Positions 16,311 to 23,892 are shown, counted from the first letter of the stretch. The stretch is DNA of 23,951 bases from DATLFA01 sp039915945 (GCA_039915945.1 JBDSMH010000189.1:1-23951), one strand, 5' to 3'. The notes: generated by a model not told the origin, from the letters alone. Translations and numbers: made by a program.

Positions 16311-16832
16311 TCAAGCCTTTATGGCCTTGCCGGTCGCGTCGACGACATACCAGAAGGTACCCACGCCTTGGCCGTTCGTGTCGCCGGCTTTGGTGTCGCC
16401 CGAGTAGTAGTAGAGCGGTATCCCGTCGATCGCCAGCTGCTTCTTGCCCGCGTTGTCGAACGACGTCAACTTCGTCCCGTCGATGCCCGTACCGGCAGTG
16501 ATCGTGGCCGGCGCGTAGACGGGCCACGTGGCCGCGCAAGTGCCGGTGCAATTGCTCTTGGACTTTTCGTCCTTGGTGAACGAATACAGCACGCGGCCCG
16601 TGTCATCGGTGAGGATCTTGCCCAACTTGGAGTCGCTGATCTTGACCGTGGCCGCCGCGGCCGCGGTCGTCGCCGTCGCGGCCGTTGTGGTGGGTGCGGC
16701 AGTCGTGGTCGTGACGCCGGCGGTGGCAACCGGCGTCGTTGCCGCCGGAGTGGTGGTGCCACTGTCGTCGCCGCAGGCACCGAGCAAACCAACACTTATT
16801 ACGCCGAATACTGCCAAGAGCGTCTTGCGCAC
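16311..16832 (-). CDS. Lipoprotein with PF03640-type secreted repeats
   Basis: The 173-residue protein has a classic lipoprotein signal with LLGAC20, then a long Thr/Ala/Pro-rich linker (about 21-60, probably a cell-wall spanner). Two copies of the 'secreted repeat of unknown function' follow: first GKILTDDTGRVLYSFTKDE (the Y-x-F-x-x-D motif), then CTGTCAATWPVYAP with its Cys pair, and last LAIDGIPLYYYSGDTKAGD with GVGTFWYVVDATGK. Such lipoproteins are common in actinobacteria; a redox or surface role is suspected but not shown. The start is GTG at 16830-16832, backed by a strong GGAGG six bases upstream. A perfect palindrome lies just before that ribosome site and probably controls the gene. 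Confidence 0.9.
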   Translation of the reverse strand: MRKTLLAVFGVISVGLLGACGDDSGTTTPAATTPVATAGVTTTTAAPTTTAATATTAAAAATVKISDSKLGKILTDDTGRVLYSFTKDEKSKSNCTGTCAATWPVYAPATITAGTGIDGTKLTSFDNAGKKQLAIDGIPLYYYSGDTKAGDTNGQGVGTFWYVVDATGKAIKA

Positions 16833-16842
16833 CGTCGCCTCC

Positions 16843-16860
16843 GTTCATTCACGAATGAAC
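16843..16860 (-). promoter_or_regulatory. Perfect 8-2-8 palindrome before the PF03640-type lipoprotein gene (operator candidate)
   Basis: GTTCATTC (16843-16850), AC, GAATGAAC (16853-16860) is a perfect 18-base inverted repeat. It ends two bases before the GGAGG ribosome site (16837-16841) of the lipoprotein gene and lies 50 bases after the methyltransferase stop. Length and symmetry suit a TetR- or MarR-type repressor site. A transcription terminator is less likely because the stem is AT-rich and no T-run follows. Confidence 0.55.
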
Positions 16861-16910
16861 CAAGGAATACGCAACCGTGCACGCGTTGGTTCACCGGCAA
16901 GCGGCAACTT

Positions 16911-17525
16911 TCACGAGCGGGTCGACCACACCGCGTAGAGCGGATCGCCGAAATGGTGGGCCGGTGTGCGCTGATCGATCGCCGGCTCACCCCATCCACC
17001 GGCGTGGCGGAAGTAATCGGCGACGATCGCGCATCGTTGCGCGTCGTTCGCATACAACCAACCAGCGATGGCCTTCGTGGGGAAGCATCGATTGGAAAAC
17101 GTGCACACGAAAATTCCCCCGGGACGGACTACCCGCGCGACGTCACGGAACACCTCGACCGGTTGCACGAGATAATCGACCGACACACAACACACCGCGG
17201 CGTCGAACGACGCGTCATCGAACGGCAGCGAGGGATCAGCGTTGAGGTCGTGGACAACCATTGCTGATGCCTGCGGGTTGGCCGCCAACTCCTCGGGGTT
17301 CATTCCGAGCACCGTGAGCCGCGCCGGTGACTGGCGGAAGTGCGACACCCAGGAGCTCATCAGATCGAGCACGTCTCCGTCGATGCCGAGTTCGTCGTAA
17401 AGAGCGCCGACTGCGGCGATCGCATCATCGTCGATGTGCGTCACCAGTCTCGGCCACGAATAGAACAGCGGGTCAGGTGTGGGGTCGCCGCGGGCGAAGA
17501 AGCGTGGTGACTGCGATTCGTCCAT
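16911..17525 (-). CDS. SAM-dependent methyltransferase-like protein (class I fold)
   Basis: This 204-residue protein resembles class I methyltransferases in its later motifs: VVHDLNADPSLPFDDASFDA (motif II region), VDYLVQPVEVFRDVARVVRP-GG (motif IV/post) and FVCTFSNRCFPTKAI. The usual glycine-rich SAM motif I is replaced by VLDLMSSWVSHF; I recall D-L-x-S-S-W-V-S-H as conserved in this subfamily, so it is probably a family trait and not damage. ATG 17525 starts 5 bases after the cyclase stop, making a two-gene operon. The methyl acceptor is unknown. It could modify the cyclase/P450 substrate, but that is a guess from adjacency. Confidence 0.8.
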   Translation of the reverse strand: MDESQSPRFFARGDPTPDPLFYSWPRLVTHIDDDAIAAVGALYDELGIDGDVLDLMSSWVSHFRQSPARLTVLGMNPEELAANPQASAMVVHDLNADPSLPFDDASFDAAVCCVSVDYLVQPVEVFRDVARVVRPGGIFVCTFSNRCFPTKAIAGWLYANDAQRCAIVADYFRHAGGWGEPAIDQRTPAHHFGDPLYAVWSTRS

Positions 17526-17530
17526 GCTCG

Positions 17531-18469
17531 TCACAGGATCGCGAGTGGATTGACCGGCGAGCCCGTGCCCTCCGGGATCACCAACGGCGCGCAGACGAAC
17601 TGGAACTCCCATTGCGACAGCTGCGCGCACGCTGCTGCAAGAGCCTCGAGTTCGGCATTGTCGATGATCGGCATCCCCATGTACGGCAACGCGATGTGGT
17701 GCACGTGCATCGGCACCGAGATCGGCATGGGATTGGTGATGCCTTGTTGGTCGACCGGCGCGTCCTGCCAATCCCAACACAACAATGATGCATCGGTCTC
17801 GTAGAGGAACTCGACCGCCGTGGCATGCACACCGCTCGGCGACCCGAACCCTGGCCGCTCGTCGGGATGCAGTTCGTAATAGCGACCGTGGCCGCTGCGG
17901 ATCAGTACCGCATCACCGGCGCGGGGTTCGATGCCTTGCGCGGCAGCGGCGTCGTAGAGCTCCCACCCCATCACCGGACGGCCGGGCTCGACGTAGTCGG
18001 TACCGCGCAAACGCGGGATGTCGTAGAGCACGCCCCGCGTGACGATGCCGTCGTTCCAGAAGTCGACCGTGCCACTGTGCTCGGCCGGCATGCCGAGTGC
18101 ACCAACGGGCTTGTCGTTCCAATAGCGATTGTCGTGCGTGCGCAAATGGCACAACGCATCGATATGGGTCTGCGTGAACCCGTGGATGAACATGCCGATG
18201 TAGTCGAGCATCCCGCCCGAACCGTGGCACCCCACCATGTGGTGCGCGGGATACGGGTTGGCCGGCCCGGCGAAGGTGTCGATCGGACGCGCCAGGCACA
18301 CGGTGCGCCCCGCCCGCACGAGCTGACTGGCCGCGACGCGCACGTCGTCGGTGATGAAATTCAAGGTGCCGTTCTCGTCATCGGCGCCCCAGCGACCCCA
18401 GTTGCAGAACCGCTCGCGCCACGACAGGTACTCGTCGTCGCTCGGAATCGTGCGTTCGCGCAAACCCAT
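17531..18469 (-). CDS. Cyclase-family (kynurenine-formamidase-like) metal hydrolase
   Basis: This 312-residue protein belongs to the PF04199 'putative cyclase' family, which holds Mn/Zn amidohydrolases such as bacterial kynurenine formamidase. The metal motif H-G-F-T-Q-T-H-I-D-A-L-C-H (about residues 96-108) matches H-x-x-x-x-x-H-x-D-x-x-x-H. GDAVLIRSGHGRYYE and GVHATAVEFLYET are further family segments, and the end (PLVIPEGTGSPVNPLAI) is typical of the long actinobacterial subgroup. It probably opens or closes an amide or lactone ring. It is the first gene of an operon with the methyltransferase and is divergent from the P450 across a 61-base region that carries the repeated TGTTACA site. 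Confidence 0.87.
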   Translation of the reverse strand: MGLRERTIPSDDEYLSWRERFCNWGRWGADDENGTLNFITDDVRVAASQLVRAGRTVCLARPIDTFAGPANPYPAHHMVGCHGSGGMLDYIGMFIHGFTQTHIDALCHLRTHDNRYWNDKPVGALGMPAEHSGTVDFWNDGIVTRGVLYDIPRLRGTDYVEPGRPVMGWELYDAAAAQGIEPRAGDAVLIRSGHGRYYELHPDERPGFGSPSGVHATAVEFLYETDASLLCWDWQDAPVDQQGITNPMPISVPMHVHHIALPYMGMPIIDNAELEALAAACAQLSQWEFQFVCAPLVIPEGTGSPVNPLAIL

Positions 18470-18490
18470 CAGTCCCCCACTCCTCGAACG

Positions 18491-18520
18491 CTCATCCTGT
18501 TACATGCTCATCCTGTTACA
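18491..18520. promoter_or_regulatory. Direct repeat with TGTTACA cores in the cyclase/P450 divergent promoter
   Basis: CTCATCCTGTTACA occurs exactly twice (18491-18504 and 18507-18520), separated by TG, giving a 16-base period. Each copy ends in TGTTACA, itself symmetrical (TGT-N-ACA). The second copy overlaps TACATT (18517-18522), a -10 box 8 bases before the P450 ATG. A repressor bound here would block P450 transcription and could also act on the cyclase operon on the other side. Confidence 0.55.
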
Positions 18521-18530
18521 TTCCGTGCCC

Positions 18531-19757
18531 ATGGTCGAATACGACCCGTTCGCGGTCGACGCGATGAGCGATCCGTTTCCGCTGTACCGACAATTGCGCG
18601 CGCTCGGGCCGGTGTACCGCCTCGAGCAGTACGACGCCTGGGCGCTGCCCCGCTTCGAAGAGGTGTGGCAGGTTGCGCAGGATCGCGACAACTTTTCGAT
18701 CGTCGAAGGTCCCGTGTTCGGGCGGGACAAGCTGTTGCGCCACAACGACGGCGCGCCCGACACCACACCGCGCCGGCCCGTGCCCAGCTTCGCCGCGGTC
18801 GATCCGCCGTTGCACACACAGCTACGGCAGAGCATGTACCCGTCGTTCACACCGCGCGCGTGTCGCGATCTCGCGCGCGAAGTCGACGAGATGGTCGAGT
18901 TTCAACTCGACGCGCTCGCCGGTACCCCGCGCTTCGACGTCGTTGCCGACTTCGCCAGCCCGGTCGCCGTCGTTTCGACGTTGCGCTTTCTCGGTCTCCC
19001 CCTGACCGACGCCGCATCGTTGCGTCGCCTCATCAACACCTCGACGACGCGCGATCCGGGGACCCCCGGTCAGTCGGCGGTCGGCCTGACCGCGCATCTC
19101 GAACTTCGTGCGTACCTCACGGCCGCGATCGCGCAGCGGCGAGCGGGCGGCACCGCCGGCGACAGCACCGGTGGTGATGTGATCGATCGGCTGCTGGCGT
19201 TCACGAATGCCGATGGTCTGCCGTTTTCCGACGAAGAGATCGCGATGCAGATCTCGACGTTGCTCGTGGGGGGCGGCGAGACTCTGCCCAAGATCATCGC
19301 CGGCGGCCTCCTACAGCTCGACGCGCATCATCAGCAGCGAGCCGCACTCGTCGACGATCCAGCCCTGATTCCTCAGGCCTTCGAAGAAATGGTCCGCCTC
19401 GAAGGCGTGCTCCAGTTCGTGGGCCGCACCTTGACGCGCGACGCCATTGTGGGTGGACAGCCGATGCGCGCGGGCCAGCGAGTTCTTCTGCTGTTGCAGT
19501 CGGCCAATCGCGACGAGCGTGAGTTCGACGAGCCCGACAGCTTTTCGATCCATCGCAGCATTCCTCGCCAAGTCGGATTCGGCCATGGCGTGCATTTCTG
19601 CATCGGCGCGCACGCCGCGAGGCTCGTCGGCATCGCGCTGCTGCGTGGGTTCTTGCGCCGCTACCCGGCGCATCGTATCGACCGAGCCGCGGCTACGCGA
19701 CCGCCGTCCGAGTTCCAGATCGGTTGGACGACCCTGCCCGTCGACGTTCGCGCCTGA
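18531..19757 (+). CDS. Cytochrome P450
   Basis: The 408-residue soluble bacterial P450 has all core elements: I-helix V-G-G-G-E250-T251-L with the acid-Thr oxygen-activating pair, the K-helix E-x-x-R in EEMVRLEG, and the heme loop FGHGVHFCIGAHAARL with Cys357 as the iron ligand. The N-terminus (VEYDPFAVDAMSDPFPLYRQ) is typical of actinobacterial class I enzymes that take electrons from ferredoxin; no ferredoxin gene lies nearby. ATG 18531 is preferred over upstream in-frame ATGs because it follows the TACATT box and matches family starts. It is divergent from the cyclase-methyltransferase pair and probably co-regulated through the shared repeat. Substrate unknown. Confidence 0.93.
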   Translation: MVEYDPFAVDAMSDPFPLYRQLRALGPVYRLEQYDAWALPRFEEVWQVAQDRDNFSIVEGPVFGRDKLLRHNDGAPDTTPRRPVPSFAAVDPPLHTQLRQSMYPSFTPRACRDLAREVDEMVEFQLDALAGTPRFDVVADFASPVAVVSTLRFLGLPLTDAASLRRLINTSTTRDPGTPGQSAVGLTAHLELRAYLTAAIAQRRAGGTAGDSTGGDVIDRLLAFTNADGLPFSDEEIAMQISTLLVGGGETLPKIIAGGLLQLDAHHQQRAALVDDPALIPQAFEEMVRLEGVLQFVGRTLTRDAIVGGQPMRAGQRVLLLLQSANRDEREFDEPDSFSIHRSIPRQVGFGHGVHFCIGAHAARLVGIALLRGFLRRYPAHRIDRAAATRPPSEFQIGWTTLPVDVRA

Positions 19758-19782
19758 CGAAAAACCCCAGGCCACAACTGCT

Positions 19783-19815
19783 CAAGTCCTGGTCGTCTCG
19801 ACCGACTGGGACTTG
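19783..19815 (+). other. Stem-loop between P450 and the exported-protein gene
   Basis: CAAGTCC (19783-19789) pairs with GGACTTG (19809-19815), and inside it GGTCG (19791-19795) pairs with CGACC (19799-19803) around a TCT loop. It lies 26 bases after the P450 stop and 33 before the next start. There is no T-tract. It may be a weak terminator or a leader structure for the downstream pair. Confidence 0.35.
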
Positions 19816-19847
19816 GGTGGAGCACTGATCTGGCAGGGGTGCCGGCT

Positions 19848-20609
19848 ATGAGACCAACGACGGTAGTGCGGGCGTTACTCGCGACCGGCGTGGCAATCGG
19901 TGCGATTGCGCTCGGTGGTTCGGCCTTCGCGCAAGGCTCGGCCGATCCCAAGGATGCACTGCGCGCACTCGTTCCCGAAGGCGAACCCGGCGACCTCGAT
20001 GTCACGCAAGGTGACCAGATCTTCAAACAGACCGCGGCGGAGGTCGGCAAATCGACCGCCGTGGCCGACTTCGGCGATGGGTCCGAGCTCGCGGGTCCGT
20101 GCGGTGGTTTTGCGTGGTCCTACGACGGCGACGGCAAGCTCATCGACGCCGCGGCCGACCTCCGCACCGACACACCACCGATCGATCTGCTCAAAAACAA
20201 ACAGGCATTCACGAGTGGCAACCCGTTCAAGGTCGATACACGCGGTGTTGTCGTGTACTTCGGGTTCGCACCACAAACCGGCGACGGGCCGCGCGACCAC
20301 GAATGGACGATAAAGACTGCGGGCGTCAGCCTGGATTCCGGCGGCGACGCCAATGGTGACGCGAAGAATCGCAATGCCGGTCTCGTCGATCTCGGCAAGG
20401 ACCTTCCTGTCACGTTCAGCTTCAAGACGAAGGTGAGCGGCGAGATGATTTCGCAGAACCTTGCGCCATGCACCGGCAACGGATGGGTCGAGTTCGACGG
20501 CGGCTTCCCACTCGCGACAGTGCCCGGCATCGTCGGCACCATCTTCTTGGCCGGCGGGTTGGTCGGCTTGTTGTTCAACTCCCGTCCCGCTGCGACATGG
20601 AAGGCGTAG
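19848..20609 (+). CDS. Exported, C-terminally anchored protein of unknown function
   Basis: Not recognised. The 253-residue protein has a clear signal peptide (basic start, GVAIGAIALGGSAFA, cleavage after Ala28). An extracytoplasmic domain of about 190 residues follows, with just two Cys (C85 in AGPCGGF and C208 in APCTGNGW), which could form a disulfide. A C-terminal transmembrane helix (PGIVGTIFLAGGLVGLLFNS) and a short basic tail complete it. The domain is rich in Asp and Gly (SLDSGGDANGDAKN), so calcium binding is possible but unproven. ATG 19848 is chosen over GTG 19839 because CAGGGG (19834-19839) then sits at ribosome-site distance. It is followed after 4 bases by a small membrane protein, with which it probably acts. 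Confidence 0.75.
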   Translation: MRPTTVVRALLATGVAIGAIALGGSAFAQGSADPKDALRALVPEGEPGDLDVTQGDQIFKQTAAEVGKSTAVADFGDGSELAGPCGGFAWSYDGDGKLIDAAADLRTDTPPIDLLKNKQAFTSGNPFKVDTRGVVVYFGFAPQTGDGPRDHEWTIKTAGVSLDSGGDANGDAKNRNAGLVDLGKDLPVTFSFKTKVSGEMISQNLAPCTGNGWVEFDGGFPLATVPGIVGTIFLAGGLVGLLFNSRPAATWKA

Positions 20610-20613
20610 ACCG

Positions 20614-21000
20614 ATGACGACGACGCTTGCTGCTACCCAACCGACGGTGCGTTACCACCCGATCCGCGGCGCGGCCTATGGGCTGTTCTTCGGACTCGGC
20701 CTGGCCCTTGTCCTGATGGTCTTCAAGGTGTTGGCACTGTCGGTGCCGATGCTGTTCGTACTCGCCTTGTTGTTCTTGGTGCTCGGCGGTGTGTGGGGCC
20801 GGGTTTGCGCCGCCACGCGCTGCGAAGAACCCGCCGCCGGCCCGATCGACGATCACGGGAACGCCACGGACGACGACGCTCGACGCACCTACGCCGCTGC
20901 AACCACCGGCGACGCCCAGCGCCTGACGAAGGTCAGCCCTTCCACGCGTCGCGCATGCGAGTGGTGCGATGGACGGGGTCGGTGTCGACCTTGGGAATGA
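20614..21000 (+). CDS. Small two-helix membrane protein of unknown function
   Basis: Not recognised. The 128-residue product has a short cytoplasmic start (MTTTLAATQPTVRYHPIRGA), two adjacent transmembrane helices (GLFFGLGLALVLMVFKVLAL and MLFVLALLFLVLGGVWGRV), then a polar tail. It begins 4 bases after the exported protein, so the two are surely one operon. The last ~22 codons (RACEWCDGRGRC and around) overlap the 3' end of the convergent LLM gene on the opposite strand. A 68-base convergent overlap is unusual and this part of the tail may not be conserved. It could anchor or stabilise its partner. Confidence 0.65.
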   Translation: MTTTLAATQPTVRYHPIRGAAYGLFFGLGLALVLMVFKVLALSVPMLFVLALLFLVLGGVWGRVCAATRCEEPAAGPIDDHGNATDDDARRTYAAATTGDAQRLTKVSPSTRRACEWCDGRGRCRPWE

Positions 21001-22057
21001 CGTGCTTACCCATGAGCTCGATCATCTCGAGCGTGTCTTCTTTGCTCGCGCATCCGGTGCCGAACACCAATTGATCCGCACCCGACGATGCCCAGCGCTG
21101 GCATTGTTGGAGCGCCTCGTCGGGGTCGCCACAGATGACCGCGCCGATGTTGATCATGTACTCGGTGGTCTCGGCATCGAAGTCCGGAATCAACTCGGGC
21201 CAATACGGCACTTCCTCGGGATGCGGGAACGTGTCGTGATAGCGGAACACGTGGCTCTGCATGAGATTGAGCTTGGCATCGAGCATCGACTTGCGGGCCA
21301 GTTGAGGATCTTCCTTCACGAACCCCGCAGTCGTGATCATGATGTTGTCGTTGACGAACGCACCGATCGGCTCGGCGTTGACGATGTTCTTCTTGTACGT
21401 GTCGACGATGGGCGCCATGTCGTTGAGGTCGCCCACCGAAAAGCCCAACACACCAAGACCGCGGCGCGCACACATCTCGTAGCTGGAGATGTTGCCGCAC
21501 GCGTACCACATCGGGGGATGGGGCTTCTTCCAGGGCTTCGGTAGCACCTTGCGCGGCGGCAACGACCAGAACTTGCCTTCGTAGCCCTCGTAGGTGTCCT
21601 GCATCCACATCTTCGGGAACTCGGCGATCACGTCTTCCCAAATGGCACGGGTTTCAGACGTAGAGCTGATGCCGGGGAGGAACCCGAGGATCTCGTGGCT
21701 ACCCGCCCCGCGACCCGTGCCGAACTCGAAGCGCCCTTGCGAGATGTGGTCGAGCATCGCGACGCGCTCCGCGAGCTTCGCCGGATGATTCACTTGCGGC
21801 AGCGGGTTGAAGATGCCCGAGCCGATGTGCAATCGCTTGGTCGCGTGCGCCAGATAGCCGGCAACGACATCGTTGGCCGAGAGGTGCGAGTACTCATCGA
21901 GGAAATGATGCTCGGGTATCCAAGCGTATTTGAAGCCTGCCTTGTCTGCCGCGATCACGAGGTCGAGCTCGTCCATGATCACGGTGTGTTCCGCGTCGGG
22001 ATTGTTCTCTCGACGGTAATTGGGCAGGTAGTTCTGAATGAAGATCCCGAATTCCAC
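20933..22057 (-). CDS. LLM-class (luciferase-like) flavin/F420-dependent oxidoreductase
   Basis: This 374-residue TIM-barrel oxidoreductase belongs to the bacterial luciferase superfamily. Typical segments are MEFGIFIQNYLPNY, AADKAGFKYAWIPEHHFLDE (EHHF is near-invariant), LHIGSGIFNPLPQVNHPAKL, AERVAMLDHISQGRFEFGTG-RG and the late PEEALQQC-like GDPDEALQQCQRW with SSGADQLVFG. Members use FMNH2 or F420 for monooxygenation or hydride transfer; the cofactor cannot be fixed here. The start is GTG (22055-22057), with GAGGGGG about 9 bases upstream as ribosome site. It diverges from the Ddn-like gene, whose family also uses F420. Confidence 0.92.
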   Translation of the reverse strand: MEFGIFIQNYLPNYRRENNPDAEHTVIMDELDLVIAADKAGFKYAWIPEHHFLDEYSHLSANDVVAGYLAHATKRLHIGSGIFNPLPQVNHPAKLAERVAMLDHISQGRFEFGTGRGAGSHEILGFLPGISSTSETRAIWEDVIAEFPKMWMQDTYEGYEGKFWSLPPRKVLPKPWKKPHPPMWYACGNISSYEMCARRGLGVLGFSVGDLNDMAPIVDTYKKNIVNAEPIGAFVNDNIMITTAGFVKEDPQLARKSMLDAKLNLMQSHVFRYHDTFPHPEEVPYWPELIPDFDAETTEYMINIGAVICGDPDEALQQCQRWASSGADQLVFGTGCASKEDTLEMIELMGKHVIPKVDTDPVHRTTRMRDAWKG

Positions 22058-22163
22058 GTGGGTGGCCCCCTCGGTATGCCAGTGCGGCGCCGCAATCTAG
22101 CTCGGAACACCACGGTCCATCCGGGAACTGCCGGCACAACCGAGCCCGACTACTGTCGCGTGC

Positions 22164-22640
22164 ATGCGACCAAGCGATCAGAAGAACCAACCCTTCGAGG
22201 AACCGCCGCGGAGCGAGATTCCCGGCATCAGCCGCATGCACGTGGCGGGTATGGAAGCGACCAACGACGACATGGTGTGGGTCGGCGCCGGTATGCACCA
22301 GCTCCTGCTGCGCACCATCGGCCGCAAATCGGGTAACGAGCACAAGGTTGCGCTGCCGTTCTGGATCGACGACGACGGCCACCGGGTCGTGGTCGGCAGC
22401 TTTTCCGGTCACGAGAAGCATCCCGCGTGGTACCTCAACTTGGCCGACCGCAACGCCAACCCGCAGGTACAGCTGAGGGTGCAGAACCGTGAGCCGTTCT
22501 GGGCCGACGCGGAGATCCTCGAGGGCGACGACTACGACAACGTGTGGACCGCCCTCTGCGCCGACCGCCCGTACTACGACGACTACCAATCGCGCACGTC
22601 GCGCAAGCTGCCACTCGTGCGGTTCATCGAGCGGGCCTAG
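22164..22640 (+). CDS. Deazaflavin (F420)-dependent nitroreductase/quinone reductase family protein
   Basis: This 158-residue protein of the Ddn/FDOR-A-like family has the split-barrel core. LLLRTIGRKSGNEHKVALPF (the R-T-x-G-R-K-S-G-x-x-x phosphate/F420-binding segment) is followed by VVVGSFSGHEKHPAWYLNLA with H-P-x-W-Y-x-N-L, and late W-x-x-x-x-x-x-x-P-x-Y-x-x-Y-Q-x-R-T. These are diagnostic. The enzymes reduce quinones, nitro compounds or enones with F420H2 at the inner membrane. TACTGT lies 7 bases before the ATG and could drive a leaderless message. The aldo/keto reductase gene follows 18 bases later on the same strand. Confidence 0.9.
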   Translation: MRPSDQKNQPFEEPPRSEIPGISRMHVAGMEATNDDMVWVGAGMHQLLLRTIGRKSGNEHKVALPFWIDDDGHRVVVGSFSGHEKHPAWYLNLADRNANPQVQLRVQNREPFWADAEILEGDDYDNVWTALCADRPYYDDYQSRTSRKLPLVRFIERA

Positions 22641-22658
22641 GTCGTGTAAGCCGAGCCG

Positions 22659-23672
22659 ATGGAGTACCGCGTGCTGGGCAGGACCGGTGTGCACGTGAGC
22701 CGTCTCGGCCTCGGTGCGATGGTGCTCGGCGCTTGGGGCAACACCGATCACCGTTCGTGCGAACGCATCATCCATCGCGCGCTCGATGGTGGCATCAACC
22801 TCGTCGACACCGCCGATGTCTACGCGTTCGGCGAGAGCGAACAGATCGTCGGCGCGGCGTTGAAGGGGCGGCGGGACGATGTCGTGCTCGCGACCAAATT
22901 CCACAATCAGATGGGGCCCGATCAAAATCAGCGCGGCAACTCGGGGCGGTGGATCATGCAGGCGGTCGACGACAGCTTGCGCCGGCTGCAAACCGACTGG
23001 ATCGACCTGTACCAGGTGCATCGGCCCGATCCGCTCACCGCCATCGACGAGACCGTGAGCGCACTGTCCGACCTTGTACGCGCGGGCAAGATCCGTTACT
23101 GGGGCACATCGACGTTCCCGGCAGCCGACATCATCGAGGCGCAGTGGTCCGCGCAGACCGTTGGCGGCATCGCACCGCATTGTGAGCAACCGCCGTATTC
23201 GATCTTCTGCCGCGGCATCGAGCGCGATGTACTGCCGGCGTGCCTGCGCCACGGCATGGGCGTGCTCACGTGGAGCCCTCTGTCGGGCGGGTGGCTGACG
23301 GGTAAGTACCGGCGCGACTCCCCCGCACCCGCGAGTAGTCGCGGTGAGACCAATCCCGACCACTTCGATGGCTCCAATCCTCTCAAGTACGACGCGGTCG
23401 ACGCGCTGGCGAGCGTCGCGGCCGATGCCGGCCTCTCGCTGACGCACCTCGCGCTGGCGTGGAACGTCGAGCATCCCGCCGTCACCGCGGCGCTCATCGG
23501 TCCCCGCACCGAAGAACAGATCGAGGACCTGCTGGGCGCCGGTGATCTACGACTCGACCGCGACACACTCGATCGCATCGACGCCATCGTGGCCCCCGGT
23601 GTCGATCTCAATCCCGCGGACCGCGGTTGGGACCCGCCCAGCCTAAAACCGACCGCCCGCCGCCGCCCCTGA
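22659..23672 (+). CDS. Aldo/keto reductase
   Basis: This 337-residue NADPH-dependent oxidoreductase has the AKR (beta/alpha)8 barrel and complete catalytic tetrad: D50 and Y55 in VDTADVYAFGESE, K80 in VVLATKFHN and H121 in WIDLYQVHRPDP. The cofactor segment near the end (TAALIGPRTEEQIEDLLGA) is typical of the potassium-channel-beta/YajO-like group. It reduces aldehydes or ketones; physiological substrate unknown. It lies 18 bases after the Ddn-like gene and is probably co-transcribed, a possible detoxification pair. The stop at 23670-23672 is followed directly by the IS110 left-end region, so the insertion did not break this gene. Confidence 0.92.
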   Translation: MEYRVLGRTGVHVSRLGLGAMVLGAWGNTDHRSCERIIHRALDGGINLVDTADVYAFGESEQIVGAALKGRRDDVVLATKFHNQMGPDQNQRGNSGRWIMQAVDDSLRRLQTDWIDLYQVHRPDPLTAIDETVSALSDLVRAGKIRYWGTSTFPAADIIEAQWSAQTVGGIAPHCEQPPYSIFCRGIERDVLPACLRHGMGVLTWSPLSGGWLTGKYRRDSPAPASSRGETNPDHFDGSNPLKYDAVDALASVAADAGLSLTHLALAWNVEHPAVTAALIGPRTEEQIEDLLGAGDLRLDRDTLDRIDAIVAPGVDLNPADRGWDPPSLKPTARRRP

Positions 23673-23719
23673 TCCGTTCGCCACCACACATACACCGACC
23701 AGTGAGAATACGGGTGTGC

Positions 23720-23886
23720 TGTTTGTTGGGTCCACCGGTGTGTGCCGGTGGTTGGCTACGTTCGGTTGGATTAAGGGCACGCCCCGTTCCAGAGGGTGAC
23801 CGAGTTCGCTGTTAGCGCAGCGTACTCGACACGGTCTCTTTCCCGGGACGTGCGTGCCACCCCTTGACCATTGAGACAGAGAAGGG
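23720..23886 (+). ncRNA. Candidate IS110 bridge RNA
   Basis: In IS110 elements the leader before the transposase encodes a bridge RNA whose two internal loops pair with target and donor DNA. Here a 5' hairpin CCACCGG-TGTGTG-CCGGTGG (23732-23738/23745-23751) is followed by a long-range stem GGCACGC/GCGTGCC (23776-23782/23852-23858). That stem encloses a second hairpin: CGAGT/ACTCG with CGCTG/CAGCG inside, across a T-T mismatch, around loop TTAGCG (23801-23828). A 5' stem-loop plus enclosed structured loops matches the general plan. The RNA ends and the guide bases cannot be set without the other end of the element. Confidence 0.5.
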
Positions 23887-23892
23887 ATGGCT

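Noticed and set aside
15547..16407. 286-residue plus-strand open frame
   Set aside because: It is antisense to dapD, whose hexapeptide repeats are unmistakable.
19266..19290. Apparent loss of the second Thr in the P450 I-helix (GGGETL)
   Set aside because: The functional acid-Thr pair (E250-T251) is present; the following residue varies in active P450s.
21894..23474. 526-residue minus-strand open frame
   Set aside because: It is a shadow of the Ddn-like and aldo/keto reductase genes, with no recognisable domain.
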